The position numbers were made by a program, and so were the translations under genes. Below, in pieces: positions 8,151 through 16,694 of a stretch of DNA of 64,000 nt. Origin of the DNA: Candidatus Nanopelagicales bacterium (lineage in GTDB: Bacteria > Actinomycetota > Actinomycetes > S36-B12); contig JAURFD010000004.1 in the NCBI GenBank assembly GCA_030827125.1, positions 1-64,000 of the forward strand, read 5' to 3'. Position 1 is the stretch's first letter; every line of letters starts with the position of its first letter. The notes under the pieces were generated by a model. That model ran no database searches and was not told the origin of the DNA. It saw nothing but the letters and a program-made list of their open reading frames with translations.

Positions 8151-9158
8151 ATGGCCAAATCGGCTTCGGCTTTACTGCGCGGTCATTCAGCGCGGCGCAT
8201 CACGTCGCTTCTCGCGGGGACCGTGGCCGGGACACTACTTCTTGCCCCTATCGCCATCGCTCCGACCGCGTCTGCGGCCCCCGTTCCCTTCGATAGCGGC
8301 TTCAGTAGGACCAATGCCGGCCTTCCGAGGTACGTCAAGTACGCCCCACGCGAGGCCACCAAGCCAGTACAGGTAAATGCCCCGCTACCCACGCAGAAGA
8401 AGGCCGATCGCTTGGCGAAGATATTCGGCATTGACAAGGCCAAGACGTTTACCAAGAAGCAGCGCAAGGACTTCCTATCCGGGAAGGGAACGATTCCGGA
8501 GGGCTACACCAAGGCCGAGGCCCGCAAGGCCGCGGAACTTACTCGCCTCGCCACGACCTACCTCACAAACACCAAGGGAAATACCTACACCCGCATGATC
8601 AATGGTGAGCGCGTAAAGGTGAAGCTCGCGGGTTACGGGTTGATCGTGGACAAGGAGGGAATGCTGAGAGTTCCGGCCAACTGCCCCGATCCGAATTCTT
8701 CGGATTTCGCCCTGTGCTCACCGGTCCGGCTGATCAACTGGGTTCTCACGCCTGAGGCTTTCTGCGACAACCCTGACAATGTGCCTCCGGCGGGGATCCC
8801 GTGCGGCTACATGAATGCCTGGATGCGCGCGAATGGCGCCAAGGACACATTGAAGATGCTCTACGAGTCGGCATGGCTTGGCGAAGCATATTTCGCTGAC
8901 AAGTCCCAGAAGGAAGGTGGGGACAGCCAGCTGATCTACGGCACAAGAAGTGACGGCACCGACTTCACCGTGGGTGTGCCCGTTGCTCCTGCCATGTGGA
9001 TCCTCAACTACATCTTGAACTACATCCTCGAGCCTGAGACGGCGCGCCTCTACCCATCTACATGGACGGCCATCCCCAAACCCGTCGTCACCGCAATCGA
9101 GAACTCGGACAATGGCCAGATCCCCTACAGCGACTACATGGAGTACTTCACGCGCTGA
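8151..9158 (+). CDS. secreted protein, paralogue A of an unrecognised family
   Basis: The 335-aa product starts at ATG 8151 behind GAGGAGAGG; the ORF track start at 7929 is too early. An N-terminal signal (RRITSLLAGTVAGTLLLA ending near SAAP) exports it. The mature part shares a clear pattern with the protein at 10493-11473: DSGF near the N-terminus, YLTNT, GLIV-K-GML, INWVL, CDxPxxVPPxGIPCGYM, NGAKDTL, and the C-terminus PYSDYMEYFTR. Two cysteines in CD...PCGYM are shared; this copy has a second pair in the NCPDP...LCSP insertion. I do not recognise a family. It may work with the SGNH hydrolase that lies between the two copies. Confidence 0.8.
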   Translation: MAKSASALLRGHSARRITSLLAGTVAGTLLLAPIAIAPTASAAPVPFDSGFSRTNAGLPRYVKYAPREATKPVQVNAPLPTQKKADRLAKIFGIDKAKTFTKKQRKDFLSGKGTIPEGYTKAEARKAAELTRLATTYLTNTKGNTYTRMINGERVKVKLAGYGLIVDKEGMLRVPANCPDPNSSDFALCSPVRLINWVLTPEAFCDNPDNVPPAGIPCGYMNAWMRANGAKDTLKMLYESAWLGEAYFADKSQKEGGDSQLIYGTRSDGTDFTVGVPVAPAMWILNYILNYILEPETARLYPSTWTAIPKPVVTAIENSDNGQIPYSDYMEYFTR

Positions 9159-9315
9159 GGTCCATGCAGTGACGGCATCTCCTCACGGGAGTTCCCCAGA
9201 AGGCGAAGTGCATCGTCTGCGGTCAGCACGGTAGAGCGTGCCGCTGCTACGCGGTGGTATGGAGTCGTTCGTTCGGTGCGCGCCTGGCCGAATCGTCTCG
9301 ACCAGGAGATCCACC

Positions 9316-10440
9316 ATGGGTATTCGCCAAGGCAACTCCGCACGCTCCGCCTTGATCGTCGCCACGGCCGCAGCCGTGACAGCCTCCGTCGCGCTCGGAA
9401 CCACGGCAATGTCAGCGAGTGCGACATCCGAGGCGGAGCCCACCATCGCCGCAGAGTCCACACTCGTCGTGCGGGCACTCGGTGATTCGATCACCGCTGC
9501 CTACGGACACTACGGCGATGGCTCAGCGATGAAGTCCCGTGACCTCGCGGCCTGCGGCACGATCTCCTACCCCGGCCTGAACGATCGTTGCTCCTCCAAC
9601 ACCGACCTCGGGCCCGGGGATTCCGGCCCGGTGACCTTCCTGCCCGACTATGGACTCGCCAACGGCATCGCCTGGCCAGCTCAGGTCATGGAGCAACTTG
9701 GCCTGCCCGCCGGAAGTTTCGACTACGCCAATCGGGCGGTTACCGGAGCCGACCCGAAGGACCTGCTCCCCGTGGACGAGGCGACACAGAGCGGCCAGTT
9801 GCGCGCGTTGCTCGAGCAAACCGTCGCTGACAATCCTGACCTCACACTGATGACGATCGGGGCCAATCCCCTGCTCGGTGACTTCCTCGCCGGCCCCGGC
9901 ACCCGGTGCCTGCTGAAAAAGCGGGACTCGAAGTTCCTTCAGTGCGCGAAGCAGGTCATCGCGGCTGAGGATGTCGAGGGCCGCGTCGGTCAGATCATCG
10001 ATGATCTCCTCGTCGCTCCGAACAACACGATCGTCCTGTCGCTCTATCCCACAGTCCTTCCCGCCACTGCTGTCGGTCCGCCCGAGCGCATCCTCACCGT
10101 GCTCGGACTGGTGAACGACGAGATTCGCTCCGCTGCCGAGGCATCCGCGGAGTGGGACTCGCGAGTTTTTGTCTCCACCCCGCCGCTCTTCCCCTACGGA
10201 CTTGCTCCGGGCAAGGTGACGTGCCCCGGTCACCCCGAGGTAGGCAAGGTGGACGGCGCCAGCGTGCAGTCGACTATCACCCAGGAGAAGTTTGGTCAGT
10301 CATCAAACGACGCCTTTTGCCCAGGTCCGCAGCGTTGGATCATCTCCGCCGATATGGGCGTTCATCCCACAAAGGAGGGCCACCGGCAGATTGCGTCGTC
10401 GGTCAGCGACCTCATCACACAGGAAGGTTTGCTGCCCTGA
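9316..10440 (+). CDS. secreted SGNH/GDSL hydrolase
   Basis: A 374-aa exported esterase/lipase-type hydrolase. ATG 9316 follows CAGGAGAT and begins the signal peptide (RSALIVATAAAVTASVALG, cleavage near SASA). Block I is LGDSIT with the nucleophilic serine, block III is TIGANP in place of the usual GxND, and block V is DMGVHPTKEGH with the catalytic aspartate and histidine. Several cysteines suggest disulfides outside the cell. It would cut an ester in a lipid, acetylated sugar or peptidoglycan modification. The placement between two paralogous secreted proteins, all on one strand with short gaps, suggests a common extracellular process. Confidence 0.82.
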   Translation: MGIRQGNSARSALIVATAAAVTASVALGTTAMSASATSEAEPTIAAESTLVVRALGDSITAAYGHYGDGSAMKSRDLAACGTISYPGLNDRCSSNTDLGPGDSGPVTFLPDYGLANGIAWPAQVMEQLGLPAGSFDYANRAVTGADPKDLLPVDEATQSGQLRALLEQTVADNPDLTLMTIGANPLLGDFLAGPGTRCLLKKRDSKFLQCAKQVIAAEDVEGRVGQIIDDLLVAPNNTIVLSLYPTVLPATAVGPPERILTVLGLVNDEIRSAAEASAEWDSRVFVSTPPLFPYGLAPGKVTCPGHPEVGKVDGASVQSTITQEKFGQSSNDAFCPGPQRWIISADMGVHPTKEGHRQIASSVSDLITQEGLLP

Positions 10441-10492
10441 GGCAGCATGAGCACGGCCCCCCCACCTGCACCACCGTCTGGAGGCATACCGC

Positions 10493-11473
10493 ATGACCAC
10501 GTCCCCTCCCGCACGACAACATCGCCCCACACAGCGCAGAACGAAACTCTTGATTGCTACGGCGGCCTCCGCTCTCCTGCTCGCACCAATCGGCCTCGCG
10601 CAGTCCGCCGCCGTAGCGGCCCCGATCGGTGACTCCGGCTTCGCCAAGCCGTACTCGGGCCCCGCTCGCTACCTGCCGTACGCACCAACACAGGCCACCA
10701 ACGCCCGGCAGGTCAATCAACCGCTGGGCCGCGAACGCGCGGACCAAATTGCCAAGGACCTCGGGTTCGATACGACGAAAGTCTTCAGCAAGAAGCAGTA
10801 CCGCGACTTCATCAACGCGCGTGGCTACCGCGGTATCTCCACCAAGGCCGAAGCCGTCGAAGCTGCGAAACTCAGTCGACTAAGCGTGAGCTACTTGACG
10901 AACACCACCGCCAATCCGATCTACCGCATGATTGACGGCAAGCGCACCGAGGTGCTGATCGGCAGCTACGGGTTGATCGTCAACAAGAACGGGATGCTGG
11001 AGAGTCCGGCGAACCCGACCTCGCCCGTGCGCCAGATCAACTGGGTCCTCGCTCCCCAAGCCGTGTGTGACTTCCCCAACGCAGTTCCCCCGGAGGGCAT
11101 CCCGTGTGGCTACATGGGTGACTGGATGAGGAAGAACGGCGCCAAGGACACCCTCGCGGCGCTTTACCGCTCGGCCTACACCCCCGAGGTTCCATACGGC
11201 TCAAAGTCGCAGACCAGTCAGGATCCGTGGGAGCTCGCCCCCAACCGCAAAGGCACGAAACGCACTCATGTCGGGATGGCGATGGCCCCGTCAATCTGGA
11301 TCGTCAACTTCCTGCTCATTTATGCCTTGAATCCGGATGAGGCAGCGAAAATGCCCGCCTACTGGGAACCGGTTCCGGCAGAGGTCGCCAAGGCTATCCG
11401 CGCGACGCCCAAGGACAGCCCCACCGCCGGGCAGGTCCCCTACAGCGACTACATGGAGTACTTCACGCGCTGA
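10493..11473 (+). CDS. secreted protein, paralogue B of an unrecognised family
   Basis: A 326-aa exported protein starting at ATG 10493 behind GGAGG, with a basic region, TKLLIATAASALLLAPIG and a cleavage site near VAAP. It is a diverged duplicate of the protein at 8151-9158, lacking that copy's extra cysteine pair. The last codons (CCCTACAGCGACTACATGGA and on to the stop) are the same in both genes although the middles have diverged widely. It lies 52 bases after the SGNH hydrolase and is followed by a strong hairpin, so it is the last gene of this group. Confidence 0.8.
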   Translation: MTTSPPARQHRPTQRRTKLLIATAASALLLAPIGLAQSAAVAAPIGDSGFAKPYSGPARYLPYAPTQATNARQVNQPLGRERADQIAKDLGFDTTKVFSKKQYRDFINARGYRGISTKAEAVEAAKLSRLSVSYLTNTTANPIYRMIDGKRTEVLIGSYGLIVNKNGMLESPANPTSPVRQINWVLAPQAVCDFPNAVPPEGIPCGYMGDWMRKNGAKDTLAALYRSAYTPEVPYGSKSQTSQDPWELAPNRKGTKRTHVGMAMAPSIWIVNFLLIYALNPDEAAKMPAYWEPVPAEVAKAIRATPKDSPTAGQVPYSDYMEYFTR

Positions 11474-11489
11474 TAGATCGCCCTCAAGC

Positions 11490-11542
11490 ACGAACTTTGC
11501 GAGCAAACGGTCGCTGGACGGTCGCTTGCTCGCAAAGTTCGT
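11490..11542. terminator. bidirectional hairpin between convergent genes
   Basis: ACGAACTTTGCGAGCAA (11490-11506) is perfectly repeated in inverse at 11526-11542 around a 19-base loop. It lies between the secreted paralogue (+) and deaD (-), where it can end transcription from both sides. No U-tract is evident. Confidence 0.7.
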
Positions 11543-11553
11543 CTGAGTAGTCG

Positions 11554-13269
11554 CTAGCGACCGCGGTCCAGCCGAACCTTGACTCGGTTGCCCTTGATCG
11601 TGCATCGGTTGAGGTCCTTGATGGCCTTGCGGGCGAGCTTGTCCGGTACCTCGACGAGCGAATAGGAGTCGTGCACCGTGATCACCCCGATGTCGCGGCC
11701 CCTGAGGTCGGTTTCACCAGTGAGTGCACCCACGATGTCAGCCGGAGTCACGCCCGACCGTCGCCCCACCGAGACGAAGAGACGCTCGGTCGGCACATCA
11801 AGGCGATTCTTCTTCTTGTTCTTGCCGTTCTTGTCCGGCCCGTCGAAGCGGTCTTTGTCCCGGCCCTTCTTGCCCGTCTTTGCCTTCGGCTCCTGCGGCG
11901 GATTGAAGTCGATATCGCCATCATCACCGGCGACACCCTGGGTGGCCTCATGCGCGAAGGCGAACGCGGCAAGGACGACATCGAGCACGTCGTTCTCGTC
12001 GAGAAGGCCCTCCACAGCGTCTCGATAGGACTCCAACCGTTCGCGTGCAAGGTCATCGACAAGCAGACTGCCAATGGCATCGCTGGTGCGCTGTAGCCGC
12101 ATGCTGCGCACATCAGCCGCCGTGGGGATGGGCGCCGTGGGAATGCGCCCCCTGAGGAGCTTCTCAATCGCCGCAAGGAGTCGGCGTTCGCGTGGCTCGA
12201 CGAGACTGATGGCCACGCCTTCACGGCCGGCTCGGCCCACGCGGCCAATGCGATGGACATAGGCCTCCGGGGACACCGGCAGGTCGTAGTTCACCACATG
12301 AGTCAGGCGATCAACGTCGAGTCCGCGGGCGGCGACATCGGTGGCGACGAGGATCTCGGTCGCGCCTGAGCGCAGGCGGCCCATGACGCGGTCACGCTGC
12401 TCCTGTGTGAGACCACCGTGTAGTGCCTCGGCTTGATAGCCCTGAGCCTTCAACTGATCCGTGAGTTCATCGACCCCACCTCGCGTACGGCAGAAGACGA
12501 TGGCCGCTTTGGGATCCTCCGCATCGAGCACTCGGCCGAGAGCCGCTGCCTTGGTGTTGCGGGTGACGATGTACGACGTCTGCCGGACGCGAGGTACCTC
12601 GTCGGCGACGGACTCCTTCGATGCGATGGAGATGCGCTGCGGATCGCGAAGGTGTCGCTCGGCGAGTGCGGCGATGCGCTTGGGCATGGTGGCGGAGAAG
12701 AGCACGGTCTGCCGGTCCGCCGGCGTCAGGGCCAGGATCGACTCGATGTCTTCGATGAACCCCATCTCGAGCATCTCGTCGGCCTCGTCGAGCACCACGG
12801 TGCGCACAGCATCGAGCTTGAGGGCCTTGCGATCAATGAGATCGAGCGCGCGACCGGGTGTGGCGACGACCACGTCAACTCCGCGCTTTAGGGCGTCAAT
12901 CTGGTGGCGTGCGGGCGCACCGCCATAAACGGCCACCAGTCGCGCGCCGAGATCCCGGCCGTACGCGTGGAAGGCCTGCGAGACCTGGAGCGCCAGCTCA
13001 CGGGTTGGCACAAGCACGAGTGCTTTCGGTTTTCGATCATCGCCGGAGTGATTGAGGCCATCGAGGATGGGCAGGGCGAATGCCGCGGTCTTGCCCGTGC
13101 CGGTGGCCGCTTGGCCGACGACGTCGGAGCCGGTCTTCAACACGGGGATGGCCGCGGCCTGGATCGGGGTTGGCTCCTCGTAGCCCTGGGCCGTCAACGC
13201 CCGGAGCAGGGAATCGCGGAGGCCGAGATCGGAAAAGGTTGTCTGCGGCTCGCCGCTCAGTGACGTCAC
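11554..13269 (-). CDS. deaD: DEAD-box RNA helicase with DbpA-type RNA-binding domain
   Basis: A 571-aa ATP-dependent RNA helicase, acting in ribosome assembly and cold or stress RNA unwinding. Motifs run in order: PTPIQ (Q), ATGTGKT (I), PTRELA (Ia), DEAD (II), SAT (III), ATDVAARGLD (V) and HRIGRVGRAGR (VI). A lysine-rich linker (KKGRDKDRFDGPDKNGKNKKK) leads to a C-terminal RNA-binding domain with RLFVSVGRRSGVTPADIVGAL, as in DeaD/CsdA. I start at GTG 13269 because TACGCT lies exactly six bases upstream, the leaderless pattern; the ORF track ATG at 13287 would lie upstream of that -10 box. Confidence 0.92.
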   Translation of the reverse strand: MTSLSGEPQTTFSDLGLRDSLLRALTAQGYEEPTPIQAAAIPVLKTGSDVVGQAATGTGKTAAFALPILDGLNHSGDDRKPKALVLVPTRELALQVSQAFHAYGRDLGARLVAVYGGAPARHQIDALKRGVDVVVATPGRALDLIDRKALKLDAVRTVVLDEADEMLEMGFIEDIESILALTPADRQTVLFSATMPKRIAALAERHLRDPQRISIASKESVADEVPRVRQTSYIVTRNTKAAALGRVLDAEDPKAAIVFCRTRGGVDELTDQLKAQGYQAEALHGGLTQEQRDRVMGRLRSGATEILVATDVAARGLDVDRLTHVVNYDLPVSPEAYVHRIGRVGRAGREGVAISLVEPRERRLLAAIEKLLRGRIPTAPIPTAADVRSMRLQRTSDAIGSLLVDDLARERLESYRDAVEGLLDENDVLDVVLAAFAFAHEATQGVAGDDGDIDFNPPQEPKAKTGKKGRDKDRFDGPDKNGKNKKKNRLDVPTERLFVSVGRRSGVTPADIVGALTGETDLRGRDIGVITVHDSYSLVEVPDKLARKAIKDLNRCTIKGNRVKVRLDRGR

Positions 13270-13275
13270 CGCCTG

Positions 13276-13281
13276 AGCGTA
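13276..13281 (-). promoter_or_regulatory. leaderless -10 box of deaD
   Basis: TACGCT followed by six bases and GTG 13269. It lies inside the reading frame of the longer ORF and so decides the start. Confidence 0.55.
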
Positions 13282-13308
13282 CGGCATCCCATGCTTATCG
13301 CTGCACGC

Positions 13309-14949
13309 TTAGGACGAGCGGTAGACACACTCACCTTCAACGTACGTCGCCGTCACACAGGCGTCAGCGATCTCTTCATCCGGTCGAGCGAAGACATCGC
13401 GATCAATGACGGCGAGATCGGCGAGGTAGCCGGCCCTCAGGGCGCCGGTGTCGTTGTCCCGCCCATTAACTCGGGCGGATCCCGCCGTATAGGCGCCCAC
13501 GGCGTCCGCGAGGCTGATGCGCTGCTCCGGCAGAAAAACGTCCGCCTCGTGATCGCCTGGTGCGCGGCGGTTGACCGCGACGTGGATACCCTCCAGCGGA
13601 TTCGGACTACTCACGGACCAGTCGCTTCCCGCGGCCATCATCGCCCCCGAATTCAGGAGGTCTGCCCACGGGTACTGCCACCTTGACCGACGGTCGCCGA
13701 GGTAGGGGATGGTGAGTTCGGTCATCTGCGGCTCGTTGCAGGCCCACAGCGGCTGCATGTTGGCGGTCGCGCCGAGTGCGGCGAACCGTGGGATGTCGTC
13801 GGGGTGGACTACCTGCAGGTGGGCCAAGTGATGCCTACCGCCGTCGGGCCCGTTGGCCGCGCGAGCCGCCTCGATGGCGTCAAGGGCCTGTCGTACGGCT
13901 CGATCCCCGAGGGCATGGAAGTGGACCTGGAAGCCGAGTCGATCGAGTTCGGTGACGTACTCCTTCAGACCATCCGGGTCGACGAAGTCGAGTCCGGAGT
14001 TGTCGGTGTGGCAGCCACAGCCATCGAGATAGGGCTCGAGCATGGCAGCGGTGTAATTCTCCGCAACCCCATCGAGCATGATCTTGACTGTGGAGGGCAC
14101 GAACCGACCCGCCGCACCGTCGCCGCGGCGTTGCACCAAGTCGGGAATCTGATCACTGCTGCGCTCCCGGTCCCACCACAGCGCGCCCACCACCCGCGCG
14201 GTCAAGGCACCCCGCGCAGCCACAGCGAGGTACGTCTCGAGAAGGTCACCCTGCTCAAACACGTCGCCCACGGCGGCGTCCTGCCAGCCGGTAATGCCGA
14301 GTGCGAGCAACTTCTCCTGCGCGAGAAGCAGACCCCGCAAAGTCTCCTCTCGTGACGTCTTCGGCAGGAGGCGTCCGACCAGGTCGGCAGCCCCCTCGTG
14401 CAGCGTTCCGGACGGATACCCATCCGGTTCGCGTTCGATACGACCATCGGAAGGATCCGGAGTCTGCTCGGTGACACCCGCGGCCCGCAGCGCCGCCGTG
14501 TTGACCCAGGCGCCATGCCCATCCTTGTTCGGCAGGAAGGCCGGACGGTCCGGCACGACGCTGTCGAGCATGTGTCGCGTCGGTGTGCCTCCGGGGAAGT
14601 GCGTCATATTCCAGCCTGAACCGATGATCCACTCCAATTCAGGGTGGGCGGCCGCATAGGCGCTGATGACCTCAAGATCCTCCTCGGCGGAGTCACAGTG
14701 GAAGACACTGCAGCGCAGCAGATCGACACCCCCCATCGCCGGGTGCACGTGCGCATCCTGAAACCCCGGGATGACAAGTCCGCCGTGGAGTTCGACGATT
14801 GTCGTCGCCGGTCCGCGAAGATCCAGGAGTTCCTCGTCACTGCCGAGCGCAGTGACGCGACCACCCGTCACCGCCACCGCGCCAGGAGCGGAGGATGCCA
14901 TCCCCGCAGTGAAGATCGATCCACCGATAAAGACCATGTCTGCATACAC
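13309..14949 (-). CDS. amidohydrolase, YtcJ-like (amidohydrolase_3)
   Basis: A 546-aa metal-dependent hydrolase. The N-terminal beta part with GGLVIPGFQDAHVHP carries the HxH pair, HFHALGDRA and HLAHLQVVHPDD provide later metal ligands, and AGSDWSVSSPNP holds the final aspartate. Length and motif spacing match the YtcJ/exoenzyme-regulatory AepA group, which hydrolyse amide or related C-N bonds of poorly known substrates. No signal peptide is seen. GTG 14949 has TACTGT seven bases upstream. It ends about 40 bases before deaD on the same strand and is divergent from an efflux pump at 15001. Confidence 0.85.
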   Translation of the reverse strand: MYADMVFIGGSIFTAGMASSAPGAVAVTGGRVTALGSDEELLDLRGPATTIVELHGGLVIPGFQDAHVHPAMGGVDLLRCSVFHCDSAEEDLEVISAYAAAHPELEWIIGSGWNMTHFPGGTPTRHMLDSVVPDRPAFLPNKDGHGAWVNTAALRAAGVTEQTPDPSDGRIEREPDGYPSGTLHEGAADLVGRLLPKTSREETLRGLLLAQEKLLALGITGWQDAAVGDVFEQGDLLETYLAVAARGALTARVVGALWWDRERSSDQIPDLVQRRGDGAAGRFVPSTVKIMLDGVAENYTAAMLEPYLDGCGCHTDNSGLDFVDPDGLKEYVTELDRLGFQVHFHALGDRAVRQALDAIEAARAANGPDGGRHHLAHLQVVHPDDIPRFAALGATANMQPLWACNEPQMTELTIPYLGDRRSRWQYPWADLLNSGAMMAAGSDWSVSSPNPLEGIHVAVNRRAPGDHEADVFLPEQRISLADAVGAYTAGSARVNGRDNDTGALRAGYLADLAVIDRDVFARPDEEIADACVTATYVEGECVYRSS

Positions 14950-14956
14950 GGACTGG

Positions 14957-14962
14957 ACAGTA
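14957..14962 (-). promoter_or_regulatory. leaderless -10 box of the amidohydrolase
   Basis: TACTGT, seven bases before GTG 14949. It faces the -10 box of the divergent MFS gene 26 bases away. Confidence 0.5.
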
Positions 14963-14988
14963 CGGAGTCACAGAACCGCGGTCAACGC

Positions 14989-14994
14989 TACCGT
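14989..14994 (+). promoter_or_regulatory. leaderless -10 box of the DHA2 efflux gene
   Basis: TACCGT, six bases before GTG 15001. The GAGG in the gap could also be read as a ribosome site, but it would be only two bases from the start. Confidence 0.5.
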
Positions 14995-15000
14995 GAGGAC

Positions 15001-16581
15001 GTGAAGAAGTGGCTTCCGATGATCGTCCTCGGCCTGGCTCAGTTCGTCATGGTGATCGATGGGACCGTCATGAACGTCTCCATCACGGCCGTTGTCACCG
15101 ACCTCAACACCACCGTGAGTTCCATGCAGTTGGCAATTGCGACCTTCACATTGACGATGGCCGCACTCATGCTCGCGGGTGCAGGCCTCGGCGACCGCAT
15201 TGGACGGCGGCGCACCTTCATCATCGGCGTCATCGTGTACGCCGTGGGCTCACTCATCACCGCCCTGGCGACCGGCTTCGAGATGCTCTTCATCGGCTGG
15301 TCGATCATTGAGGGCATCGGCGCGGCCATGGTGATTCCGGCCATCGCCGCCCTGGCCGCGGTCAACTACTCCGGGCGAGAGCGCGCCATCGCCTACGCCC
15401 TGCTCGGCGGTGTTGCCGGGGCGGCGGCGGCGGCAGGACCACTCATCGGTGGCTGGGTCACGACCGAGTTCAGTTGGCGCTGGGTCTTCGTCGCCGAGAC
15501 CCTCATCATCGTCCTGGTCATCCTCCCCTTGACCGGGAAGGTCAAGGATCTGCCGGTAGCGGCGGCACAGTCACGCTTCGACTTTGCCGGCGTGATCCTC
15601 TCCGCCACGGCGATGGGGTTCGTCGTTCTGGCTCTCGTCTCGGCGAGCACCTGGGGCTTCGTCGTACCCCTGGATCCGCCCTTCGAAGTCCTGGGATTCT
15701 CCCCCACCATCCCGATGGTCCTCGTCGGCTTGCTCATCGGCTGGGGATTCCTCACGTGGGAGCGACACCTGGTTGCGGCGGGACGCCAACCCCTCGTCGG
15801 ACCTGACCTGTTTGGCCTCGCGACACTGCGTGCTGGCCTGGCATCGCAGATGATCCTGTACTTCATCATCGCCGGGACATTCTTTATCCTTCCGCTCTAC
15901 CTGCAGACCGTCCTCGGACTAGACGCACTCGATTCCGGAATCCGAATGCTGCCCCTCTCGGTAGCGCTATTCGTCATGGCCATCGTGGGCTCCCGACTTG
16001 CGACACGCTTCTCGCCACGCACGCTCATCCGTGCGGGGATCCTCGTCGCGTGCGCAGGACTGTTGCTGCTGACCGCAGCGATTACGCCGGAGGCGCGTGG
16101 TCTTCTTTTCGCGTCCGCCATGGCGATCATCGGCCTCGGCGTTGGACTGGCGATCTCTCAGATCGGCAACGTCAACCTCTCGGCAGCTGATGACTCGCGC
16201 AGCAACGAACTCGGCGGACTGCAGGGTGCTGCGCAGAACCTCGGATCCTCGTTCGGTGTCGCTCTCGCGGGCACAGCGGTCTTCATCGGTCTTGCCGCGA
16301 CCTTCACGACCGGGCTCGCGGAGAATCCCTCCATTAACGCGGCACTGCAGGAGGGCATTATCGAAGCGAGCGCCGGTGGCGTCCCGGTCATTACCGTGGA
16401 CCAGGCCGGTGAAGTGCTCGAAGCTGAGGGTGTGCCCGCGGATCAGATCGACGTGGTCCTCGATGAGTACGCCGAGAGCAAACTTCAGGCTCTGCGCGCC
16501 GGGCTCGGCATCGTCTTCATCATCGGACTGGTGGGTCTGCCACTAACTCGTGGACTACCCCGCGAGGTCTTGGCCGACTAG
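15001..16581 (+). CDS. MFS multidrug efflux pump, DHA2 family
   Basis: A 526-aa proton-driven exporter with about 14 membrane segments. Segment 1 is followed by MVIDGTVMNVSI, the DHA2 motif D1, and the first cytoplasmic loop carries GAGLGDRIGRRR, the MFS motif A. Motif C is present as LLGGVAGAAAAAGPLIGGW. The long extracellular loop near residues 440-490 precedes the last segment. GTG 15001 is chosen from the leaderless promoter and because it gives a normal N-terminus; the ORF track extends 119 codons too far upstream into the amidohydrolase. Substrates are unknown. Confidence 0.88.
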   Translation: MKKWLPMIVLGLAQFVMVIDGTVMNVSITAVVTDLNTTVSSMQLAIATFTLTMAALMLAGAGLGDRIGRRRTFIIGVIVYAVGSLITALATGFEMLFIGWSIIEGIGAAMVIPAIAALAAVNYSGRERAIAYALLGGVAGAAAAAGPLIGGWVTTEFSWRWVFVAETLIIVLVILPLTGKVKDLPVAAAQSRFDFAGVILSATAMGFVVLALVSASTWGFVVPLDPPFEVLGFSPTIPMVLVGLLIGWGFLTWERHLVAAGRQPLVGPDLFGLATLRAGLASQMILYFIIAGTFFILPLYLQTVLGLDALDSGIRMLPLSVALFVMAIVGSRLATRFSPRTLIRAGILVACAGLLLLTAAITPEARGLLFASAMAIIGLGVGLAISQIGNVNLSAADDSRSNELGGLQGAAQNLGSSFGVALAGTAVFIGLAATFTTGLAENPSINAALQEGIIEASAGGVPVITVDQAGEVLEAEGVPADQIDVVLDEYAESKLQALRAGLGIVFIIGLVGLPLTRGLPREVLAD

Positions 16582-16694
16582 GCACGGGCAGTACCGCAGT
16601 GGCCCCGAGAGCATCCAGTCAGCTGCCTCTGACGTCCGGCCATGTCCCGTGAGCGATGCTGAGGCTCAACTCACCACGGGCTCCGCGGTCGACC

